DNA of 64,000 bases, taken from Acetobacterium wieringae (GTDB lineage Bacteria; Bacillota; Clostridia; Eubacteriales; Eubacteriaceae). Made by a program: the position numbers and the translations under genes. This document shows, piece after piece, positions 45,747 through 54,450 of the stretch (positions are counted from its first letter, which is position 1; every line of letters begins with the position of its first letter). The notes below the pieces were generated by a model. The model did no database searches, had not been told where the DNA came from, and worked only from the letters and a program-made list of their open reading frames with translations. Location of the stretch: positions 62,001 through 126,000 of the forward strand of contig NZ_JAIPPU010000008.1 of the NCBI RefSeq assembly GCF_026646375.1. Reading direction: 5' to 3'.

Positions 45747-45773
45747 AAGCCGGGGCGATGCTCTGGCTTTTTG
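45747..45773 (+). terminator. Terminator of hup
   Basis: AAGCCGGGGC, loop GAT, GCTCTGGCTT (with G-T pairs), then TTTG. Confidence 0.85.
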
Positions 45774-45826
45774 TTTTATCAGTGGTTTTAGTTTTAAGCT
45801 TTTTGATTTAGAATAATGAGGAATAC

Positions 45827-46066
45827 ATGAGAATTGATAAATATTTAAAAAACGCCAGAATTATTAAACGACGAACCGTGGGAAAAGACGCCTGTGACGG
45901 CGGGCGGATATCGATTAATGATAAGGTTGCTAAACCGGGTGATCAGGTGAAACCCGGAGATATTATTACCATCCGTTATGGAGACGGAGAACAAAAGGTG
46001 GAGGTTCTTTTATGTCTGGAACATGCTCCCAAAGAAAAAGCAGGAGATATGTATCGGGAATTGTAG
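45827..46066 (+). CDS. rqcP: S4-domain RNA-binding protein RqcP (YabO)
   Basis: A 79-residue S4 protein: MRIDKYLKNARIIKRRTVGK and ISINDKVAKPGDQVKPGD are typical. RqcP works with RqcH on stalled 50S subunits to add alanine tails to nascent chains. It lies between hup and divIC; in Bacillus it is followed by yabP and yabQ, which are missing here. Confidence 0.92.
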   Translation: MRIDKYLKNARIIKRRTVGKDACDGGRISINDKVAKPGDQVKPGDIITIRYGDGEQKVEVLLCLEHAPKEKAGDMYREL

Positions 46067-46096
46067 GGCAGCCTTGCCGGAAGTGAAGAAGTGAAG

Positions 46097-46429
46097 ATGA
46101 ATGAAAAAACGAGAAACCTGATCAGACGTCGAATCATCATTGCCCTGGCAATTATCGGGACAATTTTATTTACCGTCTACATCTACCTGGCCAATGCCAT
46201 AAAAATCTATGAGTTGGATCAGCAAAAGATCCAGATTAGCCAACAAATCGAAAATGAAAAAATAAGAAGTAATCAATTAGATGAACAGGTTAAACAGATG
46301 GGCAGCAAGAATTATGTGGAGAATTTTGCACGGCGATATCTGGGTTTGTATTATCCGGATGAAACCATCGTTATTGTGGAAACCCAGAAAGATGCTGCAG
46401 AAAGCGATGGGCAAACAGTTGAACAATAA
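46097..46429 (+). CDS. divIC: Septum formation initiator, DivIC/FtsL family
   Basis: A 110-residue single-pass membrane protein from ATG 46097 (a GTG at 46091 is also possible). A membrane segment (IIIALAIIGTILFTVYIYLA) is followed by a coiled coil (DQQKIQISQQIENEKIRSN) and the conserved end YVENFARRYLGLYYPDE. DivIC acts in the FtsL-DivIB-DivIC complex of the divisome. Its gene overlaps the start of the next one by ~23 bases. Confidence 0.88.
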   Translation: MNEKTRNLIRRRIIIALAIIGTILFTVYIYLANAIKIYELDQQKIQISQQIENEKIRSNQLDEQVKQMGSKNYVENFARRYLGLYYPDETIVIVETQKDAAESDGQTVEQ

Positions 46430-47405
46430 ATGTAACAGTAATTTAGATGGTACTGAACTTGATCGGATTGAACAAAAAGAAAAAAAACGCCATTTGGCGG
46501 TGATCGATATTGGCACCAATTCGACCCGGATGCTGATTTTTCGAAATGACCAGGGGAAGCTGGTGCGGGTCAATAAATCCGTTCGTTATACTCGGATGGG
46601 CCAGGGGGTCAATCAAACGGGACGCCTCCATCCCGATGCGGAAAAGCGGAATATCGAAGCACTGGAAGAATATAAAAACATCGCTGCCGATTATGGGGTG
46701 GAAGAATTTTATTTATTTGGCACCAGTGCGATGCGGGATGCCGATAATACAGCGACTTATCTTGAGACAGTTAAAGAAAAACTGGGATTCGAAATTGAGG
46801 TGATTTCTGGTGAAGCTGAAGCAGAGCTTGGTTTTGTTGGGGTATCACAGTGCTTTGAAGAAAAAATTCTGATCTTTGACATCGGTGGTGGAAGTACCGA
46901 GTTTATCTATGGCGAAGACAATGAAATAAAACGAATGATGAGTATTAATCTGGGCTGTGTTCGCTGTACCGAAGAATTTATTTTTTCTGATCCACCAACC
47001 TTTCAGGAATTGGAGCGGATGAATGAGAAAATATATGCCGAGTTCGAAAAAAAGACGCACGGATTTTTGCCGACCAAACCCTATAAACTCATCGGAATTG
47101 GTGGAACAGCTACCAGTTTGTCGACGATCAAACAGGAACTGAAGACCTATTGTAGCGAAATGGTTCATCAGAGTACCATTACGAAAGATGAGCTGGAACG
47201 TATGATTGACAGCTTAGCCAGTAAAACCATCAAGGAGCGACAAAATATGGTGGGGCTGGAAGCCAAACGAGCTGATATCATTCTAGCTGGCGCTTTTTTG
47301 CTTTTAAATATTTTTAAAATTACCGGTGAAACTGTTTTTACCGTTTGTGACTATGATAATCTTGAAGGTGCAGCATACCGCCATTTTGTCATGGAAAATA
47401 AATAG
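46407..47405 (+). CDS. ppx: Ppx/GppA family exopolyphosphatase
   Basis: I choose ATG 46407 (332 residues); the frame stays open further upstream inside divIC but that part has no family match. Conserved blocks are LAVIDIGTNSTRMLIF, GTSAMRDADN, SGEAEAELGFVGVS, FDIGGGSTEFIYG and IGIGGTATSLSTI, the phosphate loops of the ASKHA fold. It hydrolyses polyphosphate and/or pppGpp. The ~330-residue form without a C-terminal HD domain is common in Firmicutes. Confidence 0.92.
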   Translation: MGKQLNNKCNSNLDGTELDRIEQKEKKRHLAVIDIGTNSTRMLIFRNDQGKLVRVNKSVRYTRMGQGVNQTGRLHPDAEKRNIEALEEYKNIAADYGVEEFYLFGTSAMRDADNTATYLETVKEKLGFEIEVISGEAEAELGFVGVSQCFEEKILIFDIGGGSTEFIYGEDNEIKRMMSINLGCVRCTEEFIFSDPPTFQELERMNEKIYAEFEKKTHGFLPTKPYKLIGIGGTATSLSTIKQELKTYCSEMVHQSTITKDELERMIDSLASKTIKERQNMVGLEAKRADIILAGAFLLLNIFKITGETVFTVCDYDNLEGAAYRHFVMENK

Positions 47406-47426
47406 AGAAATTATTTTCAAAAAAGC

Positions 47427-47455
47427 TTGACATTAGCTATGGATGGGCGTATAAT
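47427..47455 (+). promoter_or_regulatory. Consensus promoter of the tRNA cluster
   Basis: TTGACA (47427-47432) and TATAAT (47450-47455) with exactly 17 bases between, a full sigmaA consensus as expected for stable RNA. The likely start is ~47462, at the foot of a hairpin (TTGTCCCTTG with CAAGGGGACAA, 47461-47483) in front of tRNA-Leu. Confidence 0.92.
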
Positions 47456-47493
47456 AACACTTGTCCCTTGAGCAAGGGGACAAACGAAAAAGT

Positions 47494-47581
47494 GCCGGGG
47501 TGGCGGAACTGGCAGACGCACAGGACTTAAAATCCTGCGGTCCTTTCGACCGTACCGGTTCGATTCCGGTCCTCGGCACCA
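47494..47581 (+). tRNA. tRNA-Leu (UAA)
   Basis: Class II tRNA with long variable arm. The acceptor GCCGGGG pairs with CCTCGGC (one G-T pair), the anticodon loop is CTTAAAA with TAA, the T arm contains GGTTCGATTCC, and CCA is encoded at 47579-47581. Confidence 0.96.
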
Positions 47582-47606
47582 CTTTTTACTTGCTCAATAA
47601 TCACAT

Positions 47607-47683
<77 letters not shown>

Positions 47684-47706
47684 AATATACAAATCCTTTT
47701 TTTCAT

Positions 47707-47783
47707 GGCGGCGTAGCTCAGTTGGCTAGAGCATACGGTTCATACCCGTAGTGTCAGCGGTTCGACTCCGTTCGCCGCTACCA
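47707..47783 (+). tRNA. tRNA-Met (CAU), elongator
   Basis: GGCGGCG acceptor, loop TTCATAC with CAT, T arm GGTTCGACTCC, encoded CCA. The sequence resembles the Bacillus elongator tRNA-Met more than the lysidine-modified tRNA-Ile, though both have CAT. Confidence 0.9.
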
Positions 47784-47800
47784 TAAAAAAATAAATCAGT

Positions 47801-47875
47801 GGCCCCTTGGTCAAGCGGTTAAGACACCGCCCTTTCACGGCGGTAACAGGGGTTCGAGTCCCCTAGGGGTCACCA
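47801..47875 (+). tRNA. tRNA-Glu (UUC)
   Basis: GGCCCCT acceptor with AGGGGTC, anticodon loop CTTTCAC (TTC) in stem CCGCC/GGCGG, T arm GGTTCGAGTCC, encoded CCA. It also feeds the C5 heme pathway in organisms using hemA/hemL. Confidence 0.95.
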
Positions 47876-47920
47876 CTTAATTTGTATCGTTACAACCAAA
47901 TAGTTTCCAGATTATTTCGT

Positions 47921-47996
47921 GGTCGCATAGCTCAGCTGGGAGAGCACCTGCCTTACAAGCAGGGGGTCACAGGTTCGAGCCCTGTTGCGACCACCA
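47921..47996 (+). tRNA. tRNA-Val (UAC)
   Basis: GGTCGCA acceptor with TGCGACC, anticodon loop CTTACAA (TAC) in stem CCTGC/GCAGG, T arm GGTTCGAGCC, encoded CCA. Last of five tRNAs, ~60 bases before tilS. Confidence 0.96.
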
Positions 47997-48057
47997 TTTT
48001 TTTTACCTATTTTTATAAAGAAATTAGAATAGAGAATTTTATTGAAGTGGTGAAACC

Positions 48058-49503
48058 ATGGAGAAAAAAGTAATTCAGTATATTGAAGAACAGGGAATTT
48101 TAGAGGCTGGCGATCAGGTTCTCATCGGCGTATCCGGTGGAGCAGATTCGCTGGCTTTATTGTATTTTTTGGATAAATATGCCAACCAATTTGAAATCAC
48201 CCTCGGTGTGGCTCATCTTCACCACGGTCTTCGGGGAGCCGCCGCTGATGCCGACGAGGAGTTTGTAAAAGAATTTTGTCGAGCGCGGAACATTCCCTTC
48301 TTTTCGCGACAACGAAATATCCGGCAAATATCGCAAATCGAGAAAATATCGGTAGAAGAAGCGGGCCGGAAAGAACGTTACGGCTTTTTTAGTGTCATTG
48401 CTGCAGCGCATGGTTATAATCGGATCGCCATGGGCCATCATATCAATGATCAGGCGGAAACAATGCTGATGCGGTTGATCCGCGGCACTGGAGTCAAGGG
48501 TGTTTCGGGCATAAAATCCAGTCGGGACAATTTATATATCCGGCCATTTCTGTGTCTGGAGAAAAAAGAAATTCTGGAGTATTGCAAAATCCATGAGCTG
48601 GCTTTTCGAACGGATGCCACTAACTTTCAGCGTGACTATACCCGCAACAAAATCCGTTTGGATATTATGCCGATGGTTTTAGAAATCAATCCCCGGGCGG
48701 AAGTCCATTTTAATGAATTTACAAAAATTGCCTATGAATATGAAGCGTTTTTTGAGAAATATGTGGATCTGATTGAAGATCGGATTTTGGGTTCTGAAAT
48801 AAACCGGGTAGTTATTAATCGTGACGTCTGGTTGGGCGAAGAACCGGTGGTTCAGAAAGAAATTTTACGGCGGGCTATTTTTAAATTTAAGGGTAGTTTA
48901 AAGGAAATTGAGTACAATCATATCACTGCATTTTATAGTTTACTAAAGAGCGACAAAACAATCTGGGAAATCCACCTTCCGCATGACATTCACGTTAGCC
49001 GCCGTTATGATCGAGTAATGGTGTCTGAAAAAGAAGTGCAAGCAGATGTCATGATAACACCCAAACGGATTCTGGCAAATAAGACCTATCTATTTGCTAA
49101 AGAGCATCTGATCATCGAGACTAAACGTGTTACTCCGGCTGAATTTAAAAATAAAAGGTGTTTTTTTTCGAAAGAAGTGGAAAATCATTGTGAAAAATAT
49201 TTTGATTATGATAAAATAAAAGGCATATTGGTTTTGCGTAGCCGTCAATCAGGAGACTATTTTTATCCGCCAGGTCTACTTGGGAAAAAATCCATTAAGA
49301 AGTATTATATTGACAAAAAAATTGATCGCAATCGCAGAAATGAGATTCCACTACTGGTAGTGGATAATGAGGTCTTATGGATTTTGGGCTATGCCATCAA
49401 TCAACGATTTTTGGCCAATGATGATACAAAAAAAATAATTAGGGTAACATACCTTATGTTAGGAGAAAAATGTGATAGCCGATATTCAGGAAATTTTGGT
49501 TGA
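48058..49503 (+). CDS. tilS: tRNA(Ile)-lysidine synthetase
   Basis: Modifies C34 of the CAU tRNA-Ile to lysidine so that it reads AUA. The 481 residues include the PP-loop SGGADS (26-31), HLHHGLRGAAADADEEF, AMGHHINDQAETMLMRL and the C-terminal TilS region (GDYFYPPGLLGKKSIKKYYI). It lies upstream of hpt and ftsH, as in Bacillus, and overlaps hpt by 32 bases. Confidence 0.96.
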   Translation: MEKKVIQYIEEQGILEAGDQVLIGVSGGADSLALLYFLDKYANQFEITLGVAHLHHGLRGAAADADEEFVKEFCRARNIPFFSRQRNIRQISQIEKISVEEAGRKERYGFFSVIAAAHGYNRIAMGHHINDQAETMLMRLIRGTGVKGVSGIKSSRDNLYIRPFLCLEKKEILEYCKIHELAFRTDATNFQRDYTRNKIRLDIMPMVLEINPRAEVHFNEFTKIAYEYEAFFEKYVDLIEDRILGSEINRVVINRDVWLGEEPVVQKEILRRAIFKFKGSLKEIEYNHITAFYSLLKSDKTIWEIHLPHDIHVSRRYDRVMVSEKEVQADVMITPKRILANKTYLFAKEHLIIETKRVTPAEFKNKRCFFSKEVENHCEKYFDYDKIKGILVLRSRQSGDYFYPPGLLGKKSIKKYYIDKKIDRNRRNEIPLLVVDNEVLWILGYAINQRFLANDDTKKIIRVTYLMLGEKCDSRYSGNFG

Positions 49504-50008
49504 TGAAAAGGCATTGGAAAAGCGTGTCGCTGAACTTGGAGAAAAGATTACCGCAGATTACCGGGGAAAGTATCCCATCTTGATTGGTATTTTGAAAGGA
49601 TCATCGGTTTTTATGGCCGATTTGATTAGAAAAATTCCGATTCCATTGGAGATTGATTTCTTAAAAGCCTCCAGCTATGGCGCCGAAGCCCGGAGCTCTG
49701 GAGTTGTTCAACTGGAAGCGGATCTATCGATGGATGTCAAAGGCCGGAGTATTTTGCTGGTTGAAGATATTGTTGATACTGGTAATACCCTGAAATATTT
49801 ATTGAATCGCTTTGAAAGCCTGGGGGCAGCGGATGTTAAGGTCTGTTCGCTACTGGATAAACCGGAGCGTCGGGAACAGCGGGTTATAGCTGATTATATC
49901 GGCTTTGAAATACCCAACGAATTCGTAGTTGGATATGGATTGGATTATGCTCAAAAGTACCGGAATCTTCCCTTTATTGGGATTTTAAAACGAGAAGTAT
50001 ATGAATAA
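49472..50008 (+). CDS. hpt: Hypoxanthine phosphoribosyltransferase
   Basis: Purine salvage: hypoxanthine or guanine plus PRPP to IMP or GMP. The start is GTG 49472 behind AGGAGA, inside the end of tilS; 178 residues. The PRPP loop is ILLVEDIVDTGNTLKYLL, with ILKGSSVFMADLIRKI before it. The tilS-hpt-ftsH order is conserved in Firmicutes. Confidence 0.96.
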   Translation: MIADIQEILVDEKALEKRVAELGEKITADYRGKYPILIGILKGSSVFMADLIRKIPIPLEIDFLKASSYGAEARSSGVVQLEADLSMDVKGRSILLVEDIVDTGNTLKYLLNRFESLGAADVKVCSLLDKPERREQRVIADYIGFEIPNEFVVGYGLDYAQKYRNLPFIGILKREVYE

Positions 50009-50055
50009 ACCGAATGAAAAAAAGAAGAATTTGAACATGAGAGGAGTGATGTTTT

Positions 50056-51900
50056 TTGAATAAATACCTTAAGATGATTGGGTTTTATTTAGTAATTCTA
50101 TTGATCATTATTGTCGCTGTAACCTTTTTAAACCCCATGAAAGAAGAGGTTAAAACGATTGTTTATAGTGAGCTGCTTACCCAATTGGAGAATAATCAGG
50201 TAGCAGAACTGGAAATAAACAACTCAAATGTCACCGGCGTTCTACGGAGTGGCGAAGAATTTGAGGCAGTGGTACCGCAATATGTAATAGACGAACAGGT
50301 AACACCGTATATTTTGAAAAACGATGTGAAAGTAACCATTACCAAGCAGCAGGATTCCTGGTGGATTTCGTTAATTCCATCAGTGGTGTTGATTGTTTTA
50401 ATGGTGGTGTTTTTTCTCGTCTTTAGCCAACAGGCTGGCGGTGGCGGCGGGAAGGTAATGTCCTTTGGAAAAAGTCGGGCAAAACTTCACGTTGAAGGGG
50501 AAACCAAGGTGACCTTTAAAAACGTCGCTGGTGCCGATGAGGAAAAAGAAGAGTTAGAAGAAGTTGTTGATTTCTTGAAAGCTCCGGATCGCTACCGGAA
50601 ATTGGGCGCCCGGATTCCCAAAGGGATTTTATTAGTTGGACCTCCGGGTACTGGGAAAACCCTTCTGGCCAGAGCAGTTGCCGGAGAAGCGGCAGTGCCG
50701 TTTTTCACGATTAGTGGTTCGGATTTTGTTGAAATGTTTGTTGGGGTCGGAGCTTCCCGAGTTCGGGATCTTTTTGAAAATGCTAAGAAAAACGCCCCAT
50801 GCATCATTTTTATTGATGAAATTGATGCGGTTGGTCGACATCGTGGCGCTGGTCTGGGTGGTGGACATGACGAACGGGAGCAAACCCTGAACCAGTTACT
50901 GGTTGAAATGGATGGTTTTGGTATCAACGAAGGCATTATCATTATTGCCGCTACGAACCGTCCGGATATTCTTGATCCAGCCTTACTAAGACCAGGACGT
51001 TTTGACCGTCAGGTGACTGTTGGTGTGCCTGATGTTAAAGGCCGGGAAGAAATTCTTAATGTGCATAAAAAAGATAAACCCCTGGCACCTGAGGTCGATC
51101 TGGCCACCATTGCCAAAGGAACACCGGGTTTTACCGGAGCTGATCTGGAAAACCTGATGAATGAAGCTGCCCTTCTGACAGCCAGACATAGTGGTAAATT
51201 GATTACCATGGTCGAGTTGGAAGAAGCCATCAAGCGGGTGATCGCTGGCCCTGAAAAGAAAAGCAAAGTGATCAACGAGGATGATTTACATATCACTGCT
51301 TATCACGAAGCCGGACACGCGATTGTGATGCATCTTTTACCCAATTGTGACTCAGTTCATGAGATTTCGATTATTCCCCGGGGGATGGCAGCTGGTTACA
51401 CGTTATCACTGCCGGATGATGATCGTCAGCATATGAGTAAAAGTAAGTTACTGGAAAATATCTGTGGCCTACTGGGTGGACGGGCGGCTGAAAAAATCGC
51501 TCTGGATGATATTTGTACGGGTGCCAGCAATGATATTGAACGTGCAACCAAGATTGCCAGAAGTATGGTAACGGAATGGGGAATGAGTGAGCATCTGGGG
51601 CCAATGACTTTTGGACATTCTGAAAGCGGCGAAGTTTTTCTGGGTCGGGATCTGGGCCGGTCTCGCAACTACAGCGAGGAAGTTGCGGCGGTCATTGATA
51701 AGGAAATCCGTACGATTGTGGAAAACGCTTTTGAACGGGCCTGCTCGATTCTGGAAACACATAAGGAAAAGCTCGAAGAAATCGCCACTCGCCTGTTGAG
51801 AGATAAAACCGTCACCGGTGAAGAATTCAAAGCGCTGTTTGAAGAACAACCGGAATCAGAAAAAATGGTAGAAGTTGAGATAGAAGCTGAAATTGAATAA
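50056..51900 (+). CDS. ftsH: ATP-dependent zinc metalloprotease FtsH
   Basis: A membrane-anchored AAA+ protease that degrades misfolded membrane and regulatory proteins. The start is TTG 50056, 9 bases after GAGGAG; the nearby ATG 50049 reads into a stop. Two membrane segments flank a short external loop (residues ~7-25 and ~98-120). Walker A is GPPGTGKT (195-202), Walker [12 protein letters not shown], then the [22 protein letters not shown], and the zinc site HEAGH with H417, E418, H421. The 614 residues end in an acidic tail. Confidence 0.97.
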   Translation: MNKYLKMIGFYLVILLIIIVAVTFLNPMKEEVKTIVYSELLTQLENNQVAELEINNSNVTGVLRSGEEFEAVVPQYVIDEQVTPYILKNDVKVTITKQQDSWWISLIPSVVLIVLMVVFFLVFSQQAGGGGGKVMSFGKSRAKLHVEGETKVTFKNVAGADEEKEELEEVVDFLKAPDRYRKLGARIPKGILLVGPPGTGKTLLARAVAGEAAVPFFTISGSDFVEMFVGVGASRVRDLFENAKKNAPCIIFIDEIDAVGRHRGAGLGGGHDEREQTLNQLLVEMDGFGINEGIIIIAATNRPDILDPALLRPGRFDRQVTVGVPDVKGREEILNVHKKDKPLAPEVDLATIAKGTPGFTGADLENLMNEAALLTARHSGKLITMVELEEAIKRVIAGPEKKSKVINEDDLHITAYHEAGHAIVMHLLPNCDSVHEISIIPRGMAAGYTLSLPDDDRQHMSKSKLLENICGLLGGRAAEKIALDDICTGASNDIERATKIARSMVTEWGMSEHLGPMTFGHSESGEVFLGRDLGRSRNYSEEVAAVIDKEIRTIVENAFERACSILETHKEKLEEIATRLLRDKTVTGEEFKALFEEQPESEKMVEVEIEAEIE

Positions 51901-51954
51901 TTAACAAGTAGAAAAGTCGTTAATATAACGGCTTGAGGTTGTCGATAAACTCCC

Positions 51955-52053
51955 GTACCGACCAATTGTTAATCTGTTGTTCGCTGCGGAATCGGACAGG
52001 CATTCGCCGTGTCCGCTCCGATGCGTACAACATGATCTAACAATTGTCGGTAC
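51955..52053 (-). repeat. 99-bp palindromic repeat element, copy C
   Basis: Read on the minus strand it starts GTACCGACAATTGTTA and ends TAACAATTGGTCGGTAC, and matches the element at 3939-4036 except for about four positions in the centre and near the first arm. It lies 55 bases after ftsH, between two similar hairpins: AAGTCGTT-AATAT-AACGGCTT at 51914-51934 and the ftsH terminator at 52078-52103. Confidence 0.85.
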
Positions 52054-52077
52054 TAGGTTAGCTTTTTTGACAGTCTG

Positions 52078-52103
52078 AAGCCGTTCATATAACGGCTTTT
52101 TTT
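52078..52103 (+). terminator. Terminator downstream of ftsH
   Basis: AAGCCGTT, loop CATAT, AACGGCTT then TTTTT. A near copy of the hairpin (without T-run) lies right after ftsH at 51914-51934, on the other side of the palindromic repeat. Confidence 0.88.
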
Positions 52104-52167
52104 AAGATAAGATGTTAAAATACAACTATGTAATCAGTTGAATTTGATAGAACACATGGAGGGTGAA

Positions 52168-52569
52168 ATGGAAGAACTGAAAGTTGGAACCAGTTTTGAA
52201 AAGAAATTTTTTGTAAATAAAGAAGATACGGCCTTGGCCTTAGGCAGCGGCGGCGAAGCGGTGCTGGCCACGCCCCGACTGGTGGCCTGGATGGAGAATG
52301 CGGCTTTTGAAGGGGTAGAAGCGAGTCAGCCGGAGAGCAGCACCACCGTGGGAACCTTCATTGAATTAAAGCATCTGGCAGCTTCACCGGTGGGCGTTGA
52401 AATTCGGATTAAGGCGACACTGGTATCCATCGAAAAACGGGCCTTGAATTTTGATATTGATGCATGGGACGCAGTTGAAAAAATTGGCGAAGCAATTCAT
52501 CAGCGTTTTATTGTGGATAAAGCCCGCTTTAACGAGAAGGTTGCAAAAAAACTGGAAACCAATCTTTAG
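52168..52569 (+). CDS. Thioesterase, FlK-like hot-dog fold
   Basis: I choose ATG 52168 behind GGAGGG (133 residues); the frame is open to a TTG at 52138. Blocks ATPRLVAWMENAAFEGV and TTVGTFIELKHLAASPVGVE match the fluoroacetyl-CoA thioesterase-like (hot-dog) family, which hydrolyses acyl-CoAs. The true substrate is unknown; such genes are common in anaerobes and are unlikely to act on fluoroacetate here. coaX follows by 8 bases, so a link to CoA metabolism is possible. Confidence 0.82.
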   Translation: MEELKVGTSFEKKFFVNKEDTALALGSGGEAVLATPRLVAWMENAAFEGVEASQPESSTTVGTFIELKHLAASPVGVEIRIKATLVSIEKRALNFDIDAWDAVEKIGEAIHQRFIVDKARFNEKVAKKLETNL

Positions 52570-52577
52570 GAGGAAAC

Positions 52578-53348
52578 ATGATTTTAGGTATTGATGTTGG
52601 AAATACAAATACAGAACTGGCGGTTCTGATTGGCGATGAAATCCCCTATTCCTGGCGCTTTGTCACCAAAACACCGCGAACCTCGGATGAGTATGGCGTG
52701 TTGATCAAATCCTTTTTTAGAAATGCGGAAATATCTGTGGAGAAAATCAGCAGTGTCATTATTGCGTCGGTAGTGCCAAATATCATGTATTCACTGATCA
52801 ATGGCATAAAAAAATATATTGGGGTAGAGCCAATGGTGGTGGGGCCGGGTATCAAAACCGGAATGCCCATTAATACCTCGGATCCATCGGAAGTTGGAGC
52901 TGACCGGATTGTCGATGCGGTAGCGGCGTACAGCATTTATGGCGGGCCGTTAATCGTCACCGACTTTGGAACGGCCACTACCTTTGATTATGTCACCAAG
53001 GAAGGGGCTTTTGCAGCAGCTGTAACCACCCCGGGGATTCAGATTTCCATTGATGCATTGTGGAAAAATGCCGCTAAGCTGCCCAACATCGAAATTAAAA
53101 AACCGTCATCAATATTGGCCCGTGATACGGTAACCAGTATGCAGGCGGGTTTAGTTTATGGTTATATTGGTCAGGTGGAGTACATCATCGAACAGATCAA
53201 AAAAGAGACGGGAATCAAGGACATGAAGGTCGTGGCAACGGGGGGATATGGCCGTCTGTTTTATCAGGAAACTAAATCCATCAACGTTTATGATCCGCAA
53301 TTGTCTCTTAAAGGGCTGAAAATTATCCATGACAAGAATTCCCGGTAA
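52578..53348 (+). CDS. coaX: Type III pantothenate kinase
   Basis: First step of CoA synthesis. The 256 residues have GIDVGNTNTELAVL at the start, VGADRIVDAVAAYSIYGG, DFGTATTFDYVT and ATGGYGRLF, the ASKHA-fold phosphate and ATP sites. TTTAGGAGG precedes the ATG. It follows ftsH as in Bacillus, with only the thioesterase gene between. Confidence 0.96.
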   Translation: MILGIDVGNTNTELAVLIGDEIPYSWRFVTKTPRTSDEYGVLIKSFFRNAEISVEKISSVIIASVVPNIMYSLINGIKKYIGVEPMVVGPGIKTGMPINTSDPSEVGADRIVDAVAAYSIYGGPLIVTDFGTATTFDYVTKEGAFAAAVTTPGIQISIDALWKNAAKLPNIEIKKPSSILARDTVTSMQAGLVYGYIGQVEYIIEQIKKETGIKDMKVVATGGYGRLFYQETKSINVYDPQLSLKGLKIIHDKNSR

Positions 53349-53357
53349 ACAGAAGCA

Positions 53358-54362
53358 ATGATGAAAATAAAGTCTGCATGTGAACAAAAAAATGAAGTTC
53401 TAAAAATTGGGGATGTTTCAATTGAAACCCCTCTTTTTTTGGGGCCGATGGCTGGTTACACCAATCTGCCTTTTCGGTTGATAGCCAAAGAGTTTGGAGC
53501 TGGAGTGGTTTTTTCAGAAATGATCAGCGGTAAGGGTCTATATTATAAGGATCATAAGACGGCTGATTTAATGCTGACCTGCGAGCAAGAGGCGCCGGCG
53601 GGGATTCAATTGTTTGGCTCCGACCCGGACATTCTGGCTGAGGTCGTCAGGGATTATATTAATGCCACCGATTTTGCCTTTTTGGATTTTAATGCCGGTT
53701 GTCCGGCACCTAAGATAACAAAAAATGGCGAAGGTTCAGCTCTGTTAAAAACACCAGAGTTGTTTTTTACGGTGGTTAGGGCATTGGCTGAAGCCTCCCA
53801 GAAGCCTCTGATTGTCAAAACCCGTATTGGTTGGGATGATCAGAGCATCAATATCCGGGCCATCGCCGAGGGGGTAGAAGCAGCTGGAGCGGCGGCCCTA
53901 ACGATCCATGGCCGCACCCGGGAAGCCTATTATTCCGGTTCTGCCAATTGGGATATTATTGCCGAGGTCAAGAAAAATGCCGGGATTCCGATCATCTTAA
54001 ACGGCGATATCAACAGTGGCAGAGCAGCCCAAAAGGCCATTGAATTAACCGGAGTCGATGGGTTGATGGTTGGCCGGGCAGCGATTGGTAACCCCTTTGT
54101 TTTTCGGGAAATTAAGCATTATTTAGATACTGGCGAAGTGCTCGCCAAACCGACGTCTGAGGAACGGGTTCAGGTTGCCATTAAACACATCGACTTGTTG
54201 GGTCTGCTAAAAAATGAGGAGGCTGGACTCCGGGAAATGCGTAAACATCTGGCGGCTTATACCAAAGGTCTTCCCCATGCCACGGTAATCCGTAACGAGC
54301 TCTTTCATGCTCCGGATAAAGCAGCGGTGATCCGATTGCTGACATGTGCCCTGAAACAATAA
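53358..54362 (+). CDS. dusB: tRNA-dihydrouridine synthase
   Basis: An FMN enzyme that reduces uridines in tRNA. The 334 residues show LGPMAGYTNLPFRLIAKEFG, the catalytic Cys in DFNAGCPAPKITKNGEGSAL, and GRTREAYYSGSANWDII. ATG 53358 is chosen, though 53361 is equally possible. It closes the housekeeping block; a strong terminator follows. Confidence 0.95.
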   Translation: MMKIKSACEQKNEVLKIGDVSIETPLFLGPMAGYTNLPFRLIAKEFGAGVVFSEMISGKGLYYKDHKTADLMLTCEQEAPAGIQLFGSDPDILAEVVRDYINATDFAFLDFNAGCPAPKITKNGEGSALLKTPELFFTVVRALAEASQKPLIVKTRIGWDDQSINIRAIAEGVEAAGAAALTIHGRTREAYYSGSANWDIIAEVKKNAGIPIILNGDINSGRAAQKAIELTGVDGLMVGRAAIGNPFVFREIKHYLDTGEVLAKPTSEERVQVAIKHIDLLGLLKNEEAGLREMRKHLAAYTKGLPHATVIRNELFHAPDKAAVIRLLTCALKQ

Positions 54363-54381
54363 AATAAGAGTGACTTCATAA

Positions 54382-54419
54382 AAAAAGTAGGGGCGATCTC
54401 GGATCGCCCCTACTTTTTA
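54382..54419. terminator. Bidirectional terminator between dusB and folC
   Basis: AAAAAGTAGGGGCGAT, loop CTCGG, ATCGCCCCTACTTTTT: a perfect 16-bp stem with A and T runs on both sides, between convergent genes. Confidence 0.95.
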
Positions 54420-54450
54420 ATTAATGTTGTGAAAATTTTAAAGCTTAGTT

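Noticed and set aside
46281-46406. N-terminal extension of ppx inside divIC
   Set aside because: The added residues are rich in Trp/Arg and read like an out-of-frame shadow of divIC; the family match starts after ATG 46407.
47707-47783. tRNA-Ile (CAU, lysidine-modified) instead of tRNA-Met
   Set aside because: tilS is near, but the acceptor and arm sequences resemble the Bacillus elongator tRNA-Met rather than tRNA-Ile2.
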